Notes under the pieces: generated by a model
Seen by the model: only the letters and a program-made list of their open reading frames with translations
What the model was told of the DNA's origin: nothing
Database searches by the model: none
Position numbers and translations under genes: made by a program
Shown here: positions 1 through 8,779 of the stretch, piece after piece
Position numbering within the stretch: position 1 is the first letter of the stretch
Layout of the letters: every line of letters begins with the position of its first letter
NCBI GenBank assembly: GCA_944387405.1
Contig: CALXET010000011.1
Coordinates: 1 to 46,886 of the forward strand
Direction of reading: 5' to 3'
From: an uncultured Clostridia bacterium
Lineage (GTDB): Bacteria > Bacillota > Clostridia > TANB77 > CAG-508
DNA length: 46,886 nucleotides

Positions 1-1
1 G

Positions 2-70
2 TTTTTAACAATAGTACCATTAGTTTATGCAATTTATATAAATAAAAGCATAAAAGAACAAGACATATAA
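2..70 (+). CDS. C-terminal end of a membrane protein (partial)
   Basis: An open frame enters from the left edge and stops at TAA 68-70. Its 22 codons read as a hydrophobic stretch (FLTIVPLVYAIYI) followed by a polar tail (NKSIKEQDI), as at the end of an integral membrane protein such as a transporter permease. Nothing more can be said without the upstream sequence; the other frames stop earlier or look non-coding. Confidence 0.4.
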   Translation, partial: FLTIVPLVYAIYINKSIKEQDI

Positions 71-164
71 ATTACAAGTTGTAAAGAAAATTGAATTAGT
101 ATTTGATGGATTCTAATGTATTTTTTATTTTGATTGAAAAAATAAAAAGAAAGGAGTGTGAAAA

Positions 165-1183
165 ATGAGCAAATTAGAAGATTTAAGAGATTTAATTATA
201 TATCAAAGTCAGAATAATGAAAATATATTTGTAGAAGTATTATATGATAATGAAGATTTTTGGTTAACTCAAAAATCTATGTCAAAATTATTTAATGTTG
301 AAGTGAATACTATAAATTATCATTTAAAAGAGATTTTTGAAACTCATGAATTAGAAGAAAATCGAACTATTCGAAAAATTCGAACAGTTCAAAATGAGGG
401 AAATAGAAAAGTTTCAAGAGAATTAACTTTTTATAGTTTAGATGCTATTATTGCAGTGGGATATAGAGTTAATTCAAAAGAAGCTACTGATTTTAGAATT
501 TGGGCAACGAATACATTAAAAGAATACATAAAAAAAGGTTTTGTTTTAAATGATGAATTATTAAAAAATGGACCTAAATTTGGAAAAGACTATTTTAAAG
601 AACTTTTAGAACGTATTCGTTCAATTAGAACAAGTGAGCGAAGAATTTGGCAACAGATAACAGATATATTTGCAGAATGTAGTATTGATTATGATAAAGA
701 CTCAGAAATTACAAAGAAATTTTATGCAATGATACAAAATAAATTTCATTATGCAATAACAGGAAATACAGCAGCAGAAATTATATATCAAAAAGCAGAT
801 CATATGAAAGAAAATATGGCTTAACAACATGGAAAAATTCACCAGATGGAAGAATTTTAAAATCTGATGTAGTGATAGCAAAAAACTATTTAGAAGAAAA
901 ACAAATAAAAAGACTAGAAAGGGCAGTTTCAGGTTATTTTGACTATATAGAAGATTTAGTAGAAAGAGAAAATACCTTCACAATGGAAGAATTTGCAAAA
1001 AGTGTTAATGAATTCTTGGAATTTAGAAAATATGATATATTAAAGGATAATGGAAAGATTTCTAAAAAGATGGCTGAAGAAAAAGCAGAAAAAGAATATA
1101 ACGAATTTAATAAACATCAAAAAATAACATCATATTTTGATAAATTACTTTTAGAAACAAAAAAATTGGATGAAAAGAAATGA
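165..1183 (+). pseudogene. RhuM-family (virulence RhuM/Fic-associated) protein, frameshifted
   Basis: Two adjacent frames, 165-824 and the frame running through 872-1183, together give a protein of about 338 residues, the usual size of the RhuM family (PF13310). The N-terminal part has the family's DNA-binding-like start (FWLTQKSMSKLFNV, then a YHLKEIFETHEL segment); the C-terminal part has VSGYFDYIEDLVERENTFTM and EFLEFRKYDIL. The break is at ATGGCTTAA (816-824). Adding one G (ATG GGC TTA ACA ACA TGG) restores the family's MGLTTWKNSPDGR segment. This is a one-base deletion in a short G run and is unlike the CGG-linked +1 sites elsewhere in the window. A ribosome binding site AAGGAG precedes the ATG. 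RhuM genes are usually accessory or phage-linked, with no firm molecular function. A real mutation and an assembly error are both possible. Confidence 0.8.
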
Positions 1184-1424
1184 GATTATATATTATAACC
1201 ACAAAGACGGACAAACTTTTATATATGAAGAAAAATAAGAAGTTTTAAAATATGTTTAAATATGCGACTTTGACATCATAAAATAAACATTAAATGCAGT
1301 ATTATCAAGTAATTTAAGGAGTAATGCCAGGGTACGAAAATTTTGACAGCTAAATAGGAAGAGCTCAGAGGAAGATAGGTATAGTAAGAAGATTAAAAAG
1401 GATAAGTTAAAGGAGATATAATAG

Positions 1425-2132
1425 ATGAAATTAAAAATTTTAGGTTCGGGAAGTATATATTCCAAAGATAATAGTGCAAGTTATTTAATAGATAATAAAA
1501 TATTAGTTGATGTACCTAATGGAACTTGTAAAATATTAAAAAGAATTGAAGTTGAACCAAATGATATTTCCGATGTTGTAATTACACATTTTCATGGTGA
1601 TCATTATTTTGATATGCCATTTATGTTATTAAGTAAAATAACAGCGAATAATGGAATTTGTAATGTATATTGCGATGAATCAGGTGAAAATAAAATATAT
1701 AATTTAACTAAATTAGCTTTTCCTAATAAAGTTGATAAAATTAATCAGATTTTTAAATATAATACAAGTATTAATTTTAGTATAGGAAACTATATAGTAG
1801 AAAAAGTAAAATTAGAACATGAAGAAGGTATAGAAGCTAATGGATATATTTTTAAAGAAAGAGATATAAAAATAGGTTTTACTGGTGATACAGGTATATG
1901 TCAAGGAATAAAGTTAATGGCCAAAGAATGCAATTATTTAATATGTGATTGCACTGCATTAAAAGGAAAAAAATCACATATAGGAGTTGACGAAATTATA
2001 GATTTAGCAAAAAAATATAAAAATTGCACTTTTTATACAACGCATATGGGAAATGGAGTAAGAGAAGCAATAATATCACTTAATATAAAAAATCTTATTC
2101 CGTTAAATGATTATGATGAATTTTTAATATAA
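1425..2132 (+). CDS. MBL-fold metallo-hydrolase (RNase Z-like family)
   Basis: This 235-residue cytosolic protein has the metallo-beta-lactamase signature T-H-F-H-G-D-H at residues 54-60 (metal ligands H55, H57, D59, H60), a later GFTGDTG segment giving the bridging Asp, and a C-terminal TTHMG His. The N-terminal MKLKILGSGS start is typical of the RNase Z/arylsulfatase-like branch. It is shorter than true tRNase Z (about 300 residues) and I see no exosite arm, so the substrate is unknown. AAAGGAGA at 1410-1417 precedes the ATG. It is probably a single gene, followed by a Nudix and a deoxyribosyltransferase-like gene with their own binding sites; these three may form a small nucleotide-related group. 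Confidence 0.88.
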   Translation: MKLKILGSGSIYSKDNSASYLIDNKILVDVPNGTCKILKRIEVEPNDISDVVITHFHGDHYFDMPFMLLSKITANNGICNVYCDESGENKIYNLTKLAFPNKVDKINQIFKYNTSINFSIGNYIVEKVKLEHEEGIEANGYIFKERDIKIGFTGDTGICQGIKLMAKECNYLICDCTALKGKKSHIGVDEIIDLAKKYKNCTFYTTHMGNGVREAIISLNIKNLIPLNDYDEFLI

Positions 2133-2225
2133 TTAGTAGAAAAACGTGTTAAAATAGGATAATATTTCATAGAAAAAAGTATGTAATGTGATTTTTGAAA
2201 CTAAAATATAGGAGATAATTAAAAC

Positions 2226-2630
2226 ATGGATGTTGTTGGAACAATGTTTTTTAAAGATAAGAAGTTACTAATAGATAAACCAAGAAAAAGATTAACATAT
2301 CAGATGATAGGTGGGAAAGTAGAATCTGGAGAGACTCCTTTAGAAGCGGCAATTAGAGAATGTCATGAAGAGCTTGGTAAAAATGCTATATTTTTAGATG
2401 ATTTATTCGAGCTTGTAATGGAATTTGATGAAATTGCAACAAGTGATGGGAAAACGCCTATACATTTTTATGTGTTTAAATATAATGGAGACCTTAAAGG
2501 AGAAATTACTACATCAGAAGAGATTGAAAAATTTAAATGGTATACTTCTAAAGATGGAACAGATATATTATCTAACACATTAAAAAATGAAGTTGTTCCA
2601 TATTGTATAAAAAATAATTTGATAGTATAG
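2226..2630 (+). CDS. Nudix hydrolase (MutT family)
   Basis: The 134-residue protein contains a complete Nudix box around residues 29-51: GKVESGE, then seven residues, then RECHEELG, fitting G-x5-E-x7-REUxEExGU. Such enzymes hydrolyse nucleoside diphosphates linked to another moiety, with Mg2+ held by the REUxEE glutamates. The substrate cannot be told from sequence; the short size and the absence of extra domains fit a house-cleaning MutT/YvcI-like enzyme. GGAGAT precedes the ATG. It sits between an MBL hydrolase and a deoxyribosyltransferase-like gene in the same direction. Confidence 0.92.
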   Translation: MDVVGTMFFKDKKLLIDKPRKRLTYQMIGGKVESGETPLEAAIRECHEELGKNAIFLDDLFELVMEFDEIATSDGKTPIHFYVFKYNGDLKGEITTSEEIEKFKWYTSKDGTDILSNTLKNEVVPYCIKNNLIV

Positions 2631-2686
2631 TTTGATATAAGTTACTATAAAAAAGTAAAAATAAAGTACTAAAAAAGGAGATATTT

Positions 2687-3130
2687 ATGAAAGAAAAATA
2701 TGAATTTTTTATTGCAGGTAGAGCAAGAAATAAAGAAAATATATTAAAAATATGTGATTTATTTGATAAATATAATATTTCATATTATTGCTTTCTAAAA
2801 AATGAAGAAAATTGGGGTTATGGAAATAAAAATCAAACTCCAGAAGAAAAGCAAAAAGAATTTGAATCTTTAAATTTAAAAAGTGATATAGTTATAAATT
2901 TGTTTAATAATGATTTAGAAGGAGAAAGAAGTTCTAAAAATTTATTATTAGTATTACCAGCAGGAAAAGCAGCTCATATAGAATCTGGAATAGCATATGG
3001 TATGGGGAAAAAATGTTATGCAATAGGTGAATATGAGGCAACAGATACTTTGTATAATATATTTGAAGAGATTTTTAATGATGAAAATGAATTAGAAGAA
3101 TTTTTGAAAAAATATTTTACAGAAAAATAA
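2687..3130 (+). CDS. Nucleoside 2-deoxyribosyltransferase-like protein
   Basis: The 147-residue soluble protein begins with a strand and Gly-rich turn (FFIAGRARNK) and has SDIVINLF near the middle and AAHIESGIAYGMGKKCYAIGE near residues 95-115. This arrangement of an Asp-containing strand followed by a catalytic-type Glu in a helix with G-x-A/G pairs is the pattern of the nucleoside 2-deoxyribosyltransferase/DUF4406 fold. The Glu in HIESGIAYG is the likely nucleophile by analogy. AAAGGAGAT precedes the ATG. The call is by fold only. It could act on damaged or modified nucleosides, which would fit the neighbouring Nudix gene, but that is inference. Confidence 0.7.
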   Translation: MKEKYEFFIAGRARNKENILKICDLFDKYNISYYCFLKNEENWGYGNKNQTPEEKQKEFESLNLKSDIVINLFNNDLEGERSSKNLLLVLPAGKAAHIESGIAYGMGKKCYAIGEYEATDTLYNIFEEIFNDENELEEFLKKYFTEK

Positions 3131-3182
3131 TATATGTTATAATAAATCAGCATATGATTATTTAAAATGAAAAGAGGTATTT

Positions 3183-3833
3183 ATGGAAGATTTAATCATT
3201 CAAATAATGAACAATTATGGGTATCTTGGAATAGGTTTACTTATCTTAATAGAAAATGTATTTCCACCAATTCCAAGTGAAGTTATACTTACATTTGGAG
3301 GGTTAATGACAACTAGAACTAATCTTACTGTTTTAGGAGTTATTATTTCTGCAACAATAGGTTCTTTGTTAGGAGCAATTGTTTTGTACTTAATTGGTAA
3401 AATACTAAATAAAGATAGACTTATTAAAATAGTAGAAAGTAAATATGGTAGACTTTTAAGAGTAAAAAGAAAAGATATAGAAAGTGCAGATAAATGGTTT
3501 TTAGAAAAAGGCACTGGAACAGTATTTTTCTGTAGGTTTATACCAGTAGTTAGAAGTTTAATAAGTATTCCAGCAGGTATGAGTGAAATGTCTATGGTGA
3601 AGTTTATAATTTATACTGTAGTTGGTAGTGCAATTTGGAATACTGTTTTAGTATGTGTAGGTGCTTTTGCTGGAAGTCAAATTGATAATATATTAAACAT
3701 ATTAGATAATGTTTCGCACATAGTATTAATTTTATTAATTGTTATATTTATTGTGTGTACATTTTTATTCTACAAATCTAGATTAAAGAAAAAAGCAAAT
3801 TCTGAAGACGAAAATACAGATATTAATGAGTAA
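3183..3833 (+). CDS. DedA/VTT family membrane protein
   Basis: The 216-residue polytopic membrane protein has DedA hallmarks: ENVFPPIPSEVIL near residues 25-37, with the re-entrant proline-rich loop, and FCRFIPVVRSLISIPAGMSEM near residues 117-137, which carries the conserved arginines. A terminal hydrophobic helix and a short charged tail follow (KKKANSEDENTDINE). DedA proteins are linked to lipid scrambling/undecaprenyl-phosphate recycling and to membrane homeostasis. AAAAGAGG at about 3170 serves as binding site. A strong bidirectional hairpin follows and separates it from the convergent dps. Confidence 0.95.
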   Translation: MEDLIIQIMNNYGYLGIGLLILIENVFPPIPSEVILTFGGLMTTRTNLTVLGVIISATIGSLLGAIVLYLIGKILNKDRLIKIVESKYGRLLRVKRKDIESADKWFLEKGTGTVFFCRFIPVVRSLISIPAGMSEMSMVKFIIYTVVGSAIWNTVLVCVGAFAGSQIDNILNILDNVSHIVLILLIVIFIVCTFLFYKSRLKKKANSEDENTDINE

Positions 3834-3850
3834 AAATTAATAAATAAACA

Positions 3851-3893
3851 AAAAGAGTATCTATTTAAGTTGTATTTAAATAGATACTCTTTT
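3851..3893. terminator. Bidirectional intrinsic terminator
   Basis: An 18-bp perfect inverted repeat (arms 3851-3868 and 3876-3893) with a 7-nt loop. It is A-rich on one side and T-rich on the other, so it can end both the rightward dedA transcript and the leftward dps transcript. Confidence 0.9.
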
Positions 3894-3924
3894 AAATTTG
3901 AATAAATAATTTTAGTTTTAATTT

Positions 3925-4356
3925 CTATTTTTCTTGTAGTTGTTTTAGCATCCATATTTTTTTACTGTAATCTGAAATATATTCATCTATTAGACTTGAT
4001 GTTGCATAATTATTTTCATTGTCAGCAGATTCTTTTATTTTAGTACATAGATTTAGAATACTTGCCATATCTGAAGTAATATTTTTATAGATATCACAAG
4101 AAGAGATTTTTTCATTATTTGCTTCTTCGATAGTAGATTCATTTAAATAATCAGTTAATCTCCCAAGTGGATTTCCGCCAAGAATTAATATATGTTCTGC
4201 AATCTCATCAATTTGTTTTGATATACAATCATAATATTCTTCTAGTTTTTCATGAGCTATAAAAAAATCAGAACCTCTTACATACCAGTGATAATTTTGT
4301 AATTTTCTATAAAATACATTTAAATCAGCAAGTAATTTGTTTAGCTTTTCAATCAT
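3925..4356 (-). CDS. dps: Dps-family ferritin-like DNA-protection protein
   Basis: The 143-residue protein is a small four-helix ferritin. The first helix carries NYHWYVRGSDFFIAHEKLEE. H23 and H35 with the downstream acidic residues (E39, and D/E in QIDEIAEHI) match the intersubunit ferroxidase ligands of Dps. ILGGNPLGRLTDYL is the usual loop after helix B. It stores iron and detoxifies peroxide in a dodecamer. AAAGAGGGAT precedes the start. I see no clear PerR box upstream, although perR is encoded at 25.1 kb and dps is often in its regulon. The gene is monocistronic and converges on dedA. Confidence 0.92.
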   Translation of the reverse strand: MIEKLNKLLADLNVFYRKLQNYHWYVRGSDFFIAHEKLEEYYDCISKQIDEIAEHILILGGNPLGRLTDYLNESTIEEANNEKISSCDIYKNITSDMASILNLCTKIKESADNENNYATSSLIDEYISDYSKKIWMLKQLQEK

Positions 4357-4511
4357 TTTAATCCCTCTTTCCTTAAAATAAATTTAGTATTGATAGTGTA
4401 TCCATAAATTATATATTTATACTTAAAATGCTAGAAAAAATATATTTTATGTGATAGGATATAATCTATGAAAGATGAAAATGCTAATGAGAATAATTTG
4501 GGTGATTAAAA

Positions 4512-5333
4512 ATGAAAAATTATGGTTTAATTATTTGTGTTTTATTATTGTGTATTATAGCTGTTACTACTGTTAATGCATGGTATATTTATAATGAATT
4601 TAATATTGAAACAGTGGTAAAAGATAAAATTAAGCAAGAAAATATAATTACTAATGATGAAGAAGAAAATGAATATCCTTTAGCATCTGGTGATGAAGCT
4701 GATGAGATAAAAACGTATTTAAATAGTATATTAGATCAATGTCAAAAAACCGCAGAATTTGATGATATAAATGAAGCAGATAAAACATGGTTATATGCCC
4801 CACTTAATAGATATATAGTAAGAGATGAAGACGATTACTATGTAACTGAAGAAGAAATAAAAAAAGCTTTGGTAGAACTTTATGGAAATGATTTAAAAAT
4901 TGATATAAGAAAAGATACAGATAATGCAGATGAATTTATAGTTCCAAAGTTTGATGAAGAAACTGAAGAATATATGTTTTCAGCAACTGGATTTGAAATA
5001 TATGATCAATATGCCGTAGATACAATCGAAAAGATAGATGATTTAACATATAGAGTAACTGTAGTAGAATATACTGTAAATTTATTTGGTGGACCAGACG
5101 AGAATCCTACTTCTAAAACAATAGTTGGAGTAAGACAAGATGATGGTAGTATAAAAGAAGTTTTTGAAGTAAATCCAAATGAAAATATAGAATTAAAATA
5201 TTATATTCAAAATGATGAAATTATCGAAGATGTATTAGAAAATAAAGATAAATTTAATTCATATAGTATAACAATAGAAAGAAATGAAAATGGTCTTTTA
5301 AATGTTAAGTCTATTAAGCAAATAAAAAAATAA
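4512..5333 (+). CDS. Membrane-anchored extracytoplasmic protein, unknown function
   Basis: The 273-residue protein starts with one hydrophobic helix (residues 5-29, GLIICVLLLCIIAVTTVNAWYI), and the rest is acidic and soluble, so it probably faces outward. No recognised domain is visible; the C-terminal half (YRVTVVEYTVNLFGGP, YYIQNDE) looks beta-rich. The binding site is weak (GGGTGAT), and a 13-codon frame (4468-4509) lies just upstream. The stop is 23 nt before the TTG start of polA, so the two may be co-transcribed. A TATAAT at 4460-4465 is a possible -10 without a convincing -35. Confidence 0.82.
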   Translation: MKNYGLIICVLLLCIIAVTTVNAWYIYNEFNIETVVKDKIKQENIITNDEEENEYPLASGDEADEIKTYLNSILDQCQKTAEFDDINEADKTWLYAPLNRYIVRDEDDYYVTEEEIKKALVELYGNDLKIDIRKDTDNADEFIVPKFDEETEEYMFSATGFEIYDQYAVDTIEKIDDLTYRVTVVEYTVNLFGGPDENPTSKTIVGVRQDDGSIKEVFEVNPNENIELKYYIQNDEIIEDVLENKDKFNSYSITIERNENGLLNVKSIKQIKK

Positions 5334-5356
5334 ATGCAGAGAGAGGTATATAAATT

Positions 5357-8095
5357 TTGGAAAAGTTAATAGTTATTGATGGAAATAGTATAGTAAATAG
5401 AGCGTTTTATGGAATTATGGGAAGTAGAATGCTTCAAACAGCAGATGGAACTTATACAAATGCAGTATATGGCTTTTTAGCAATTATGTTTAAAGAGCTA
5501 GAAGAAGTTAAGCCAGATTATTTAGCTGTTGCATTTGACCTAAAAGCTCCAACAGCAAGACATTTAATGTATGAAGGATATAAAGCAACGAGGAAAGGAA
5601 TGCCAGAAGAACTTGCAAAACAAATGCCAATACTTAAAAATGTATTAAAAGCAATGAATATAGATATTATCGAAATGGAAGGATATGAGGCAGATGATAT
5701 TTTAGGAACTTTAGCAAGAAAAGGAGAAGAAAAAGGGTTAGAAGTAGTCTTGCTTACTGGAGATAGAGATTCTTTTCAACTTGCAACAGATAAAGTAAAA
5801 ATATATATTCCTAGGACAAAAGCTGGAAAGACAGAAACAGAGATTTTTGATAAATCAAAAGTTGAAGAAGTATACGGTGTAGAGCCACTTCAAATGATTG
5901 AAGTAAAAGGTCTTATGGGAGATACATCAGATAATATTCCTGGAGTGCCAGGAATAGGAGAAAAAACAGCTCTGTCAATAATAAAAAAGTATGAAACTAT
6001 AGATAAATTATATGAAGCAATAGAGAATAATGCAGATGATTTAAAAGGAAAACAAAGAGAAAAGATAATAGATAACAAAGACTTAGCACTTCTTTCTAGA
6101 ACTTTAGGAACAATTAATGTTAATGTACCAATAGAAAAAAATATAGAAGATTTAAAAATAAAAAAATGGGATAATAAAGAAGTTTTATCAATATTTGAAG
6201 AATTAAGATTTAATAGATATATAGAAAGATTTCATTTAAGAGATTTAAATAATAATGAACAAAGTAATGATAAAAATAATATAAAAGAAAATGAAAAAGA
6301 ATTTGTGACAGAATTAATTAATACAAGAGAAAAATTAGAAGAAATACTAGATATTATCAGATCAAACAATGTAATGTATTTTTATACAGATTATTTAGTA
6401 GATGAATTATCTAGAACTAAAAAACAAGTAAAAGACATAAGTATTTGTGATGAAAAAAATAATAAAGTATATTATATAAAATTAGATAATAATATAAAAT
6501 TAGAAGATTTTAAAAATGTGTTTGAAGATAAAAATATTTTAAAATGTAGTAGTGATCTTAAAACTTTATATGTGATTTTAGAAGAACATGAAATTTGTCC
6601 TGAAAATTTTATGTTTGATTTAAAGGTAGCAGGATATTTATTAAATTCAACGACAAATTTATATAGTATAAAGGATTTAACAGAAGCTTATTTAAATAAG
6701 AATTTTGATGATTATATAGATGATAAGAAAGAAAAACAAGAACAAATGACTTTATTTTCAGAAATGAAAGAAAGTAATGGACAAGATAATAAAATAGATG
6801 AAATATCAGTAGCAAATGCGTATTTTGTTTCAAAATTGCATGAAGTTATAAAAAAAGAATTAGAAAGTCATGGAATGCTTGAACTATTTTTTAATATAGA
6901 AATGCCTGTAATGGAAGTTTTAGCAGATATGCAATATCAAGGAATATATGTAGAAAAAGATGAGCTTATAGAATTTGGAAATGAGCTAAAAAAAGGATTG
7001 GAAAAATTGACAAAAGAAATATATGAATTAGCAGAAGAAACTTTTAACATAAATTCTACAAAACAATTAGGAGAAATCCTTTTTGAAAAGTTAAAACTTC
7101 CAGTCGTAAAGAAAACAAAAAGTGGGTATTCAACAGATGTAGATACTTTAGAGAAGATTAAAACTACACATCCAATAATAGAGAAAATACTTGAATATAG
7201 ACAGCTTATGAAATTAAATTCTACATATGTAGATGGAATGATTCCTTGTATAAATGAAAAAACAAAAAGGATACATTCTACATTTCATCAAACTGTAACT
7301 GCAACTGGAAGAATCAGCTCTACTGATCCAAATCTTCAAAACATACCAACAAGATTAGAGCTTGGTAGACTTTTAAGAAAAGTGTTTAAACCTGCAGAAG
7401 GTAAGATTTTTGTAGATGCAGATTATTCACAAATTGAACTTAGGGTTTTAGCACATATTTCTGAAGACGAAAATATGGTAAATGCTTTTAACAATGGCGA
7501 AGATATTCATAAACAAGCTGCATCTAAGGTGTTTGGAGTTCCAATTGATGAAGTTACAAAAGAATTAAGAAGTAGAGCAAAAGCTGTAAACTTTGGAATA
7601 GTATATGGTATAAGTGATTTTGGATTAGCAGAGCAAATTGGAGTATCTAGAAAAGAAGCCAAAAAAGATATAGAACAGTATTTAGAAAAATATAGTGGAA
7701 TAAAAACTTTTATGGATAACATTGTAGAAGAGGCAAAAGAAAAAGGATATGTAGAAACTATATATCATAGAAGAAGATATGTTCCTGAACTAAAATCTAA
7801 AAATTATATGGTAAGAAAATTTGGGGAAAGAGTCGCAATGAATACTCCTATACAGGGAACTGCAGCAGATATTATGAAAGTTGCGATGATAAATGTATTT
7901 AATGAACTTAAAAAGAGAGGGCTAAAATCAAGAATTATATTGCAAATACATGATGAGTTATTAATTGAAACTGAAAAATCTGAACTTAATGAAGTAAAAA
8001 ATTTATTAGTTAATTGTATGGAAAATGTAATCAAACTTAAAGTACCACTTAAAGCAGAAGTGTCTTTAGGAAATAATTGGTATGAGGCAAAATAA
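5357..8095 (+). CDS. polA: DNA polymerase I
   Basis: The 912-residue protein has all three PolA regions. Residues 1-300 form the 5'-3' exonuclease, with VIDGNSIVNRAFYG, GYEADDILGTLA, TGDRDSFQL and GDTSDNIPGVPGIG helix-hairpin-helix residues. Residues 315-510 hold the 3'-5' exonuclease fold, where the expected FDxET and later metal-binding Asp residues are missing (FYTDY, CSSDLKTL, ANAYFVSKL), so proofreading is probably inactive, as in Bacillus and Thermus Pol I. Residues 530-912 form the polymerase, with motif A DADYSQIELR, motif B RSRAKAVNFGIVYG and motif C QIHDELLIE. It acts in Okazaki fragment maturation and repair. Translation starts at TTG 5357 behind GAGAGG. A lytic transglycosylase gene follows after 14 nt. 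Confidence 0.98.
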   Translation: MEKLIVIDGNSIVNRAFYGIMGSRMLQTADGTYTNAVYGFLAIMFKELEEVKPDYLAVAFDLKAPTARHLMYEGYKATRKGMPEELAKQMPILKNVLKAMNIDIIEMEGYEADDILGTLARKGEEKGLEVVLLTGDRDSFQLATDKVKIYIPRTKAGKTETEIFDKSKVEEVYGVEPLQMIEVKGLMGDTSDNIPGVPGIGEKTALSIIKKYETIDKLYEAIENNADDLKGKQREKIIDNKDLALLSRTLGTINVNVPIEKNIEDLKIKKWDNKEVLSIFEELRFNRYIERFHLRDLNNNEQSNDKNNIKENEKEFVTELINTREKLEEILDIIRSNNVMYFYTDYLVDELSRTKKQVKDISICDEKNNKVYYIKLDNNIKLEDFKNVFEDKNILKCSSDLKTLYVILEEHEICPENFMFDLKVAGYLLNSTTNLYSIKDLTEAYLNKNFDDYIDDKKEKQEQMTLFSEMKESNGQDNKIDEISVANAYFVSKLHEVIKKELESHGMLELFFNIEMPVMEVLADMQYQGIYVEKDELIEFGNELKKGLEKLTKEIYELAEETFNINSTKQLGEILFEKLKLPVVKKTKSGYSTDVDTLEKIKTTHPIIEKILEYRQLMKLNSTYVDGMIPCINEKTKRIHSTFHQTVTATGRISSTDPNLQNIPTRLELGRLLRKVFKPAEGKIFVDADYSQIELRVLAHISEDENMVNAFNNGEDIHKQAASKVFGVPIDEVTKELRSRAKAVNFGIVYGISDFGLAEQIGVSRKEAKKDIEQYLEKYSGIKTFMDNIVEEAKEKGYVETIYHRRRYVPELKSKNYMVRKFGERVAMNTPIQGTAADIMKVAMINVFNELKKRGLKSRIILQIHDELLIETEKSELNEVKNLLVNCMENVIKLKVPLKAEVSLGNNWYEAK

Positions 8096-8109
8096 AAGGA
8101 GATTTAACA

Positions 8110-8655
8110 TTGAGAAAATTAAAACTAATAATGATGATACTTATTATTTTAATAATTTTATTAATAATTTTGGCAATTGCTGGGTATTATATATTAAAAT
8201 ATTTATATCCACAAGATTATAAAGAATATGTTGAAAAATACTCAAAGATGTATGGCGTTGAAGAAGAACTTATATATGCAATGATTAAAGAAGAAAGTAA
8301 TTTTGACAAAGATGCAAATTCTCACAAAAGTGCAATAGGTCTTATGCAACTAGTACAAGATACAGCCGACGAAGTAGGACTTGAACTCGGAATAGAAAAT
8401 GTAGATTTAAGAGATCCTGAGACGAATATTCAAATAGGTACTAAATATTTATCTGATTTAATTGAAAAATATGATGGAAATATAAAATTTGCCATAGTAG
8501 CATATAATGCTGGGTTTGGAAATGTTGATAAATGGATTGATAGTTCTGTTTTAAATGAAGATGGATCAAATATGGAAAATGTACCTTTTAAAGAAACAAA
8601 TATGTATCTAAGAAAAGTTTTAAGAACTTATGAATTATATAAAAATTTATATTAG
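8110..8655 (+). CDS. Membrane-anchored lytic transglycosylase (SLT domain)
   Basis: The 181-residue protein has an N-terminal membrane helix (residues 6-30) followed directly by an SLT/Slt70 catalytic domain. The core is AMIKEESNF with catalytic Glu about residue 62, SAIGLMQL at 74-81 and IAYNAGFGNVDKW-like AYNAG near 135. It cleaves the MurNAc-GlcNAc bond of peptidoglycan outside the membrane. The start is TTG at 8110 behind AAAGGAG, 14 nt after polA, as in many Clostridia where polA is followed by coaE or a cell-wall gene. A strong terminator comes about 75 nt later. Confidence 0.93.
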   Translation: MRKLKLIMMILIILIILLIILAIAGYYILKYLYPQDYKEYVEKYSKMYGVEEELIYAMIKEESNFDKDANSHKSAIGLMQLVQDTADEVGLELGIENVDLRDPETNIQIGTKYLSDLIEKYDGNIKFAIVAYNAGFGNVDKWIDSSVLNEDGSNMENVPFKETNMYLRKVLRTYELYKNLY

Positions 8656-8728
8656 ATTTAAAAATTATAAAATTTAGATGTAGTAGAAATGAATATAAAA
8701 TTATAAATTAATAAAAGAACGAATAAAA

Positions 8729-8767
8729 TAAGATAATAGAACTAATAATCTATTATCTTATTTTTTT
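8729..8767 (+). terminator. Intrinsic terminator/possible attenuator before the phosphate transporter
   Basis: A 12-bp perfect stem (8729-8740 and 8749-8760) with an 8-nt loop is followed by seven T. The T run touches the AGGGGTG ribosome binding site of the PiT gene, whose ATG is only 13 nt away. It ends the polA-slt transcript. Because it is so close to the next start it may also control entry into that gene. Confidence 0.9.
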
Positions 8768-8779
8768 AGGGGTGTTTAG

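Noticed and set aside
1207..1210. CGG in the region after RhuM as another frameshift site
   Set aside because: It is not inside a supported gene, and in the only protein-like frame it is split between GAC and GGA.
1185..1236. Short protein-like frame (YNHKDGQTFIYEEK) after the RhuM gene
   Set aside because: No start codon or binding site and too short to judge; at most the tail of a lost gene.
4468..4509. 13-codon frame upstream of the gene at 4512, as a possible leader peptide
   Set aside because: It overlaps the only -10-like sequence and has no ribosome binding site.
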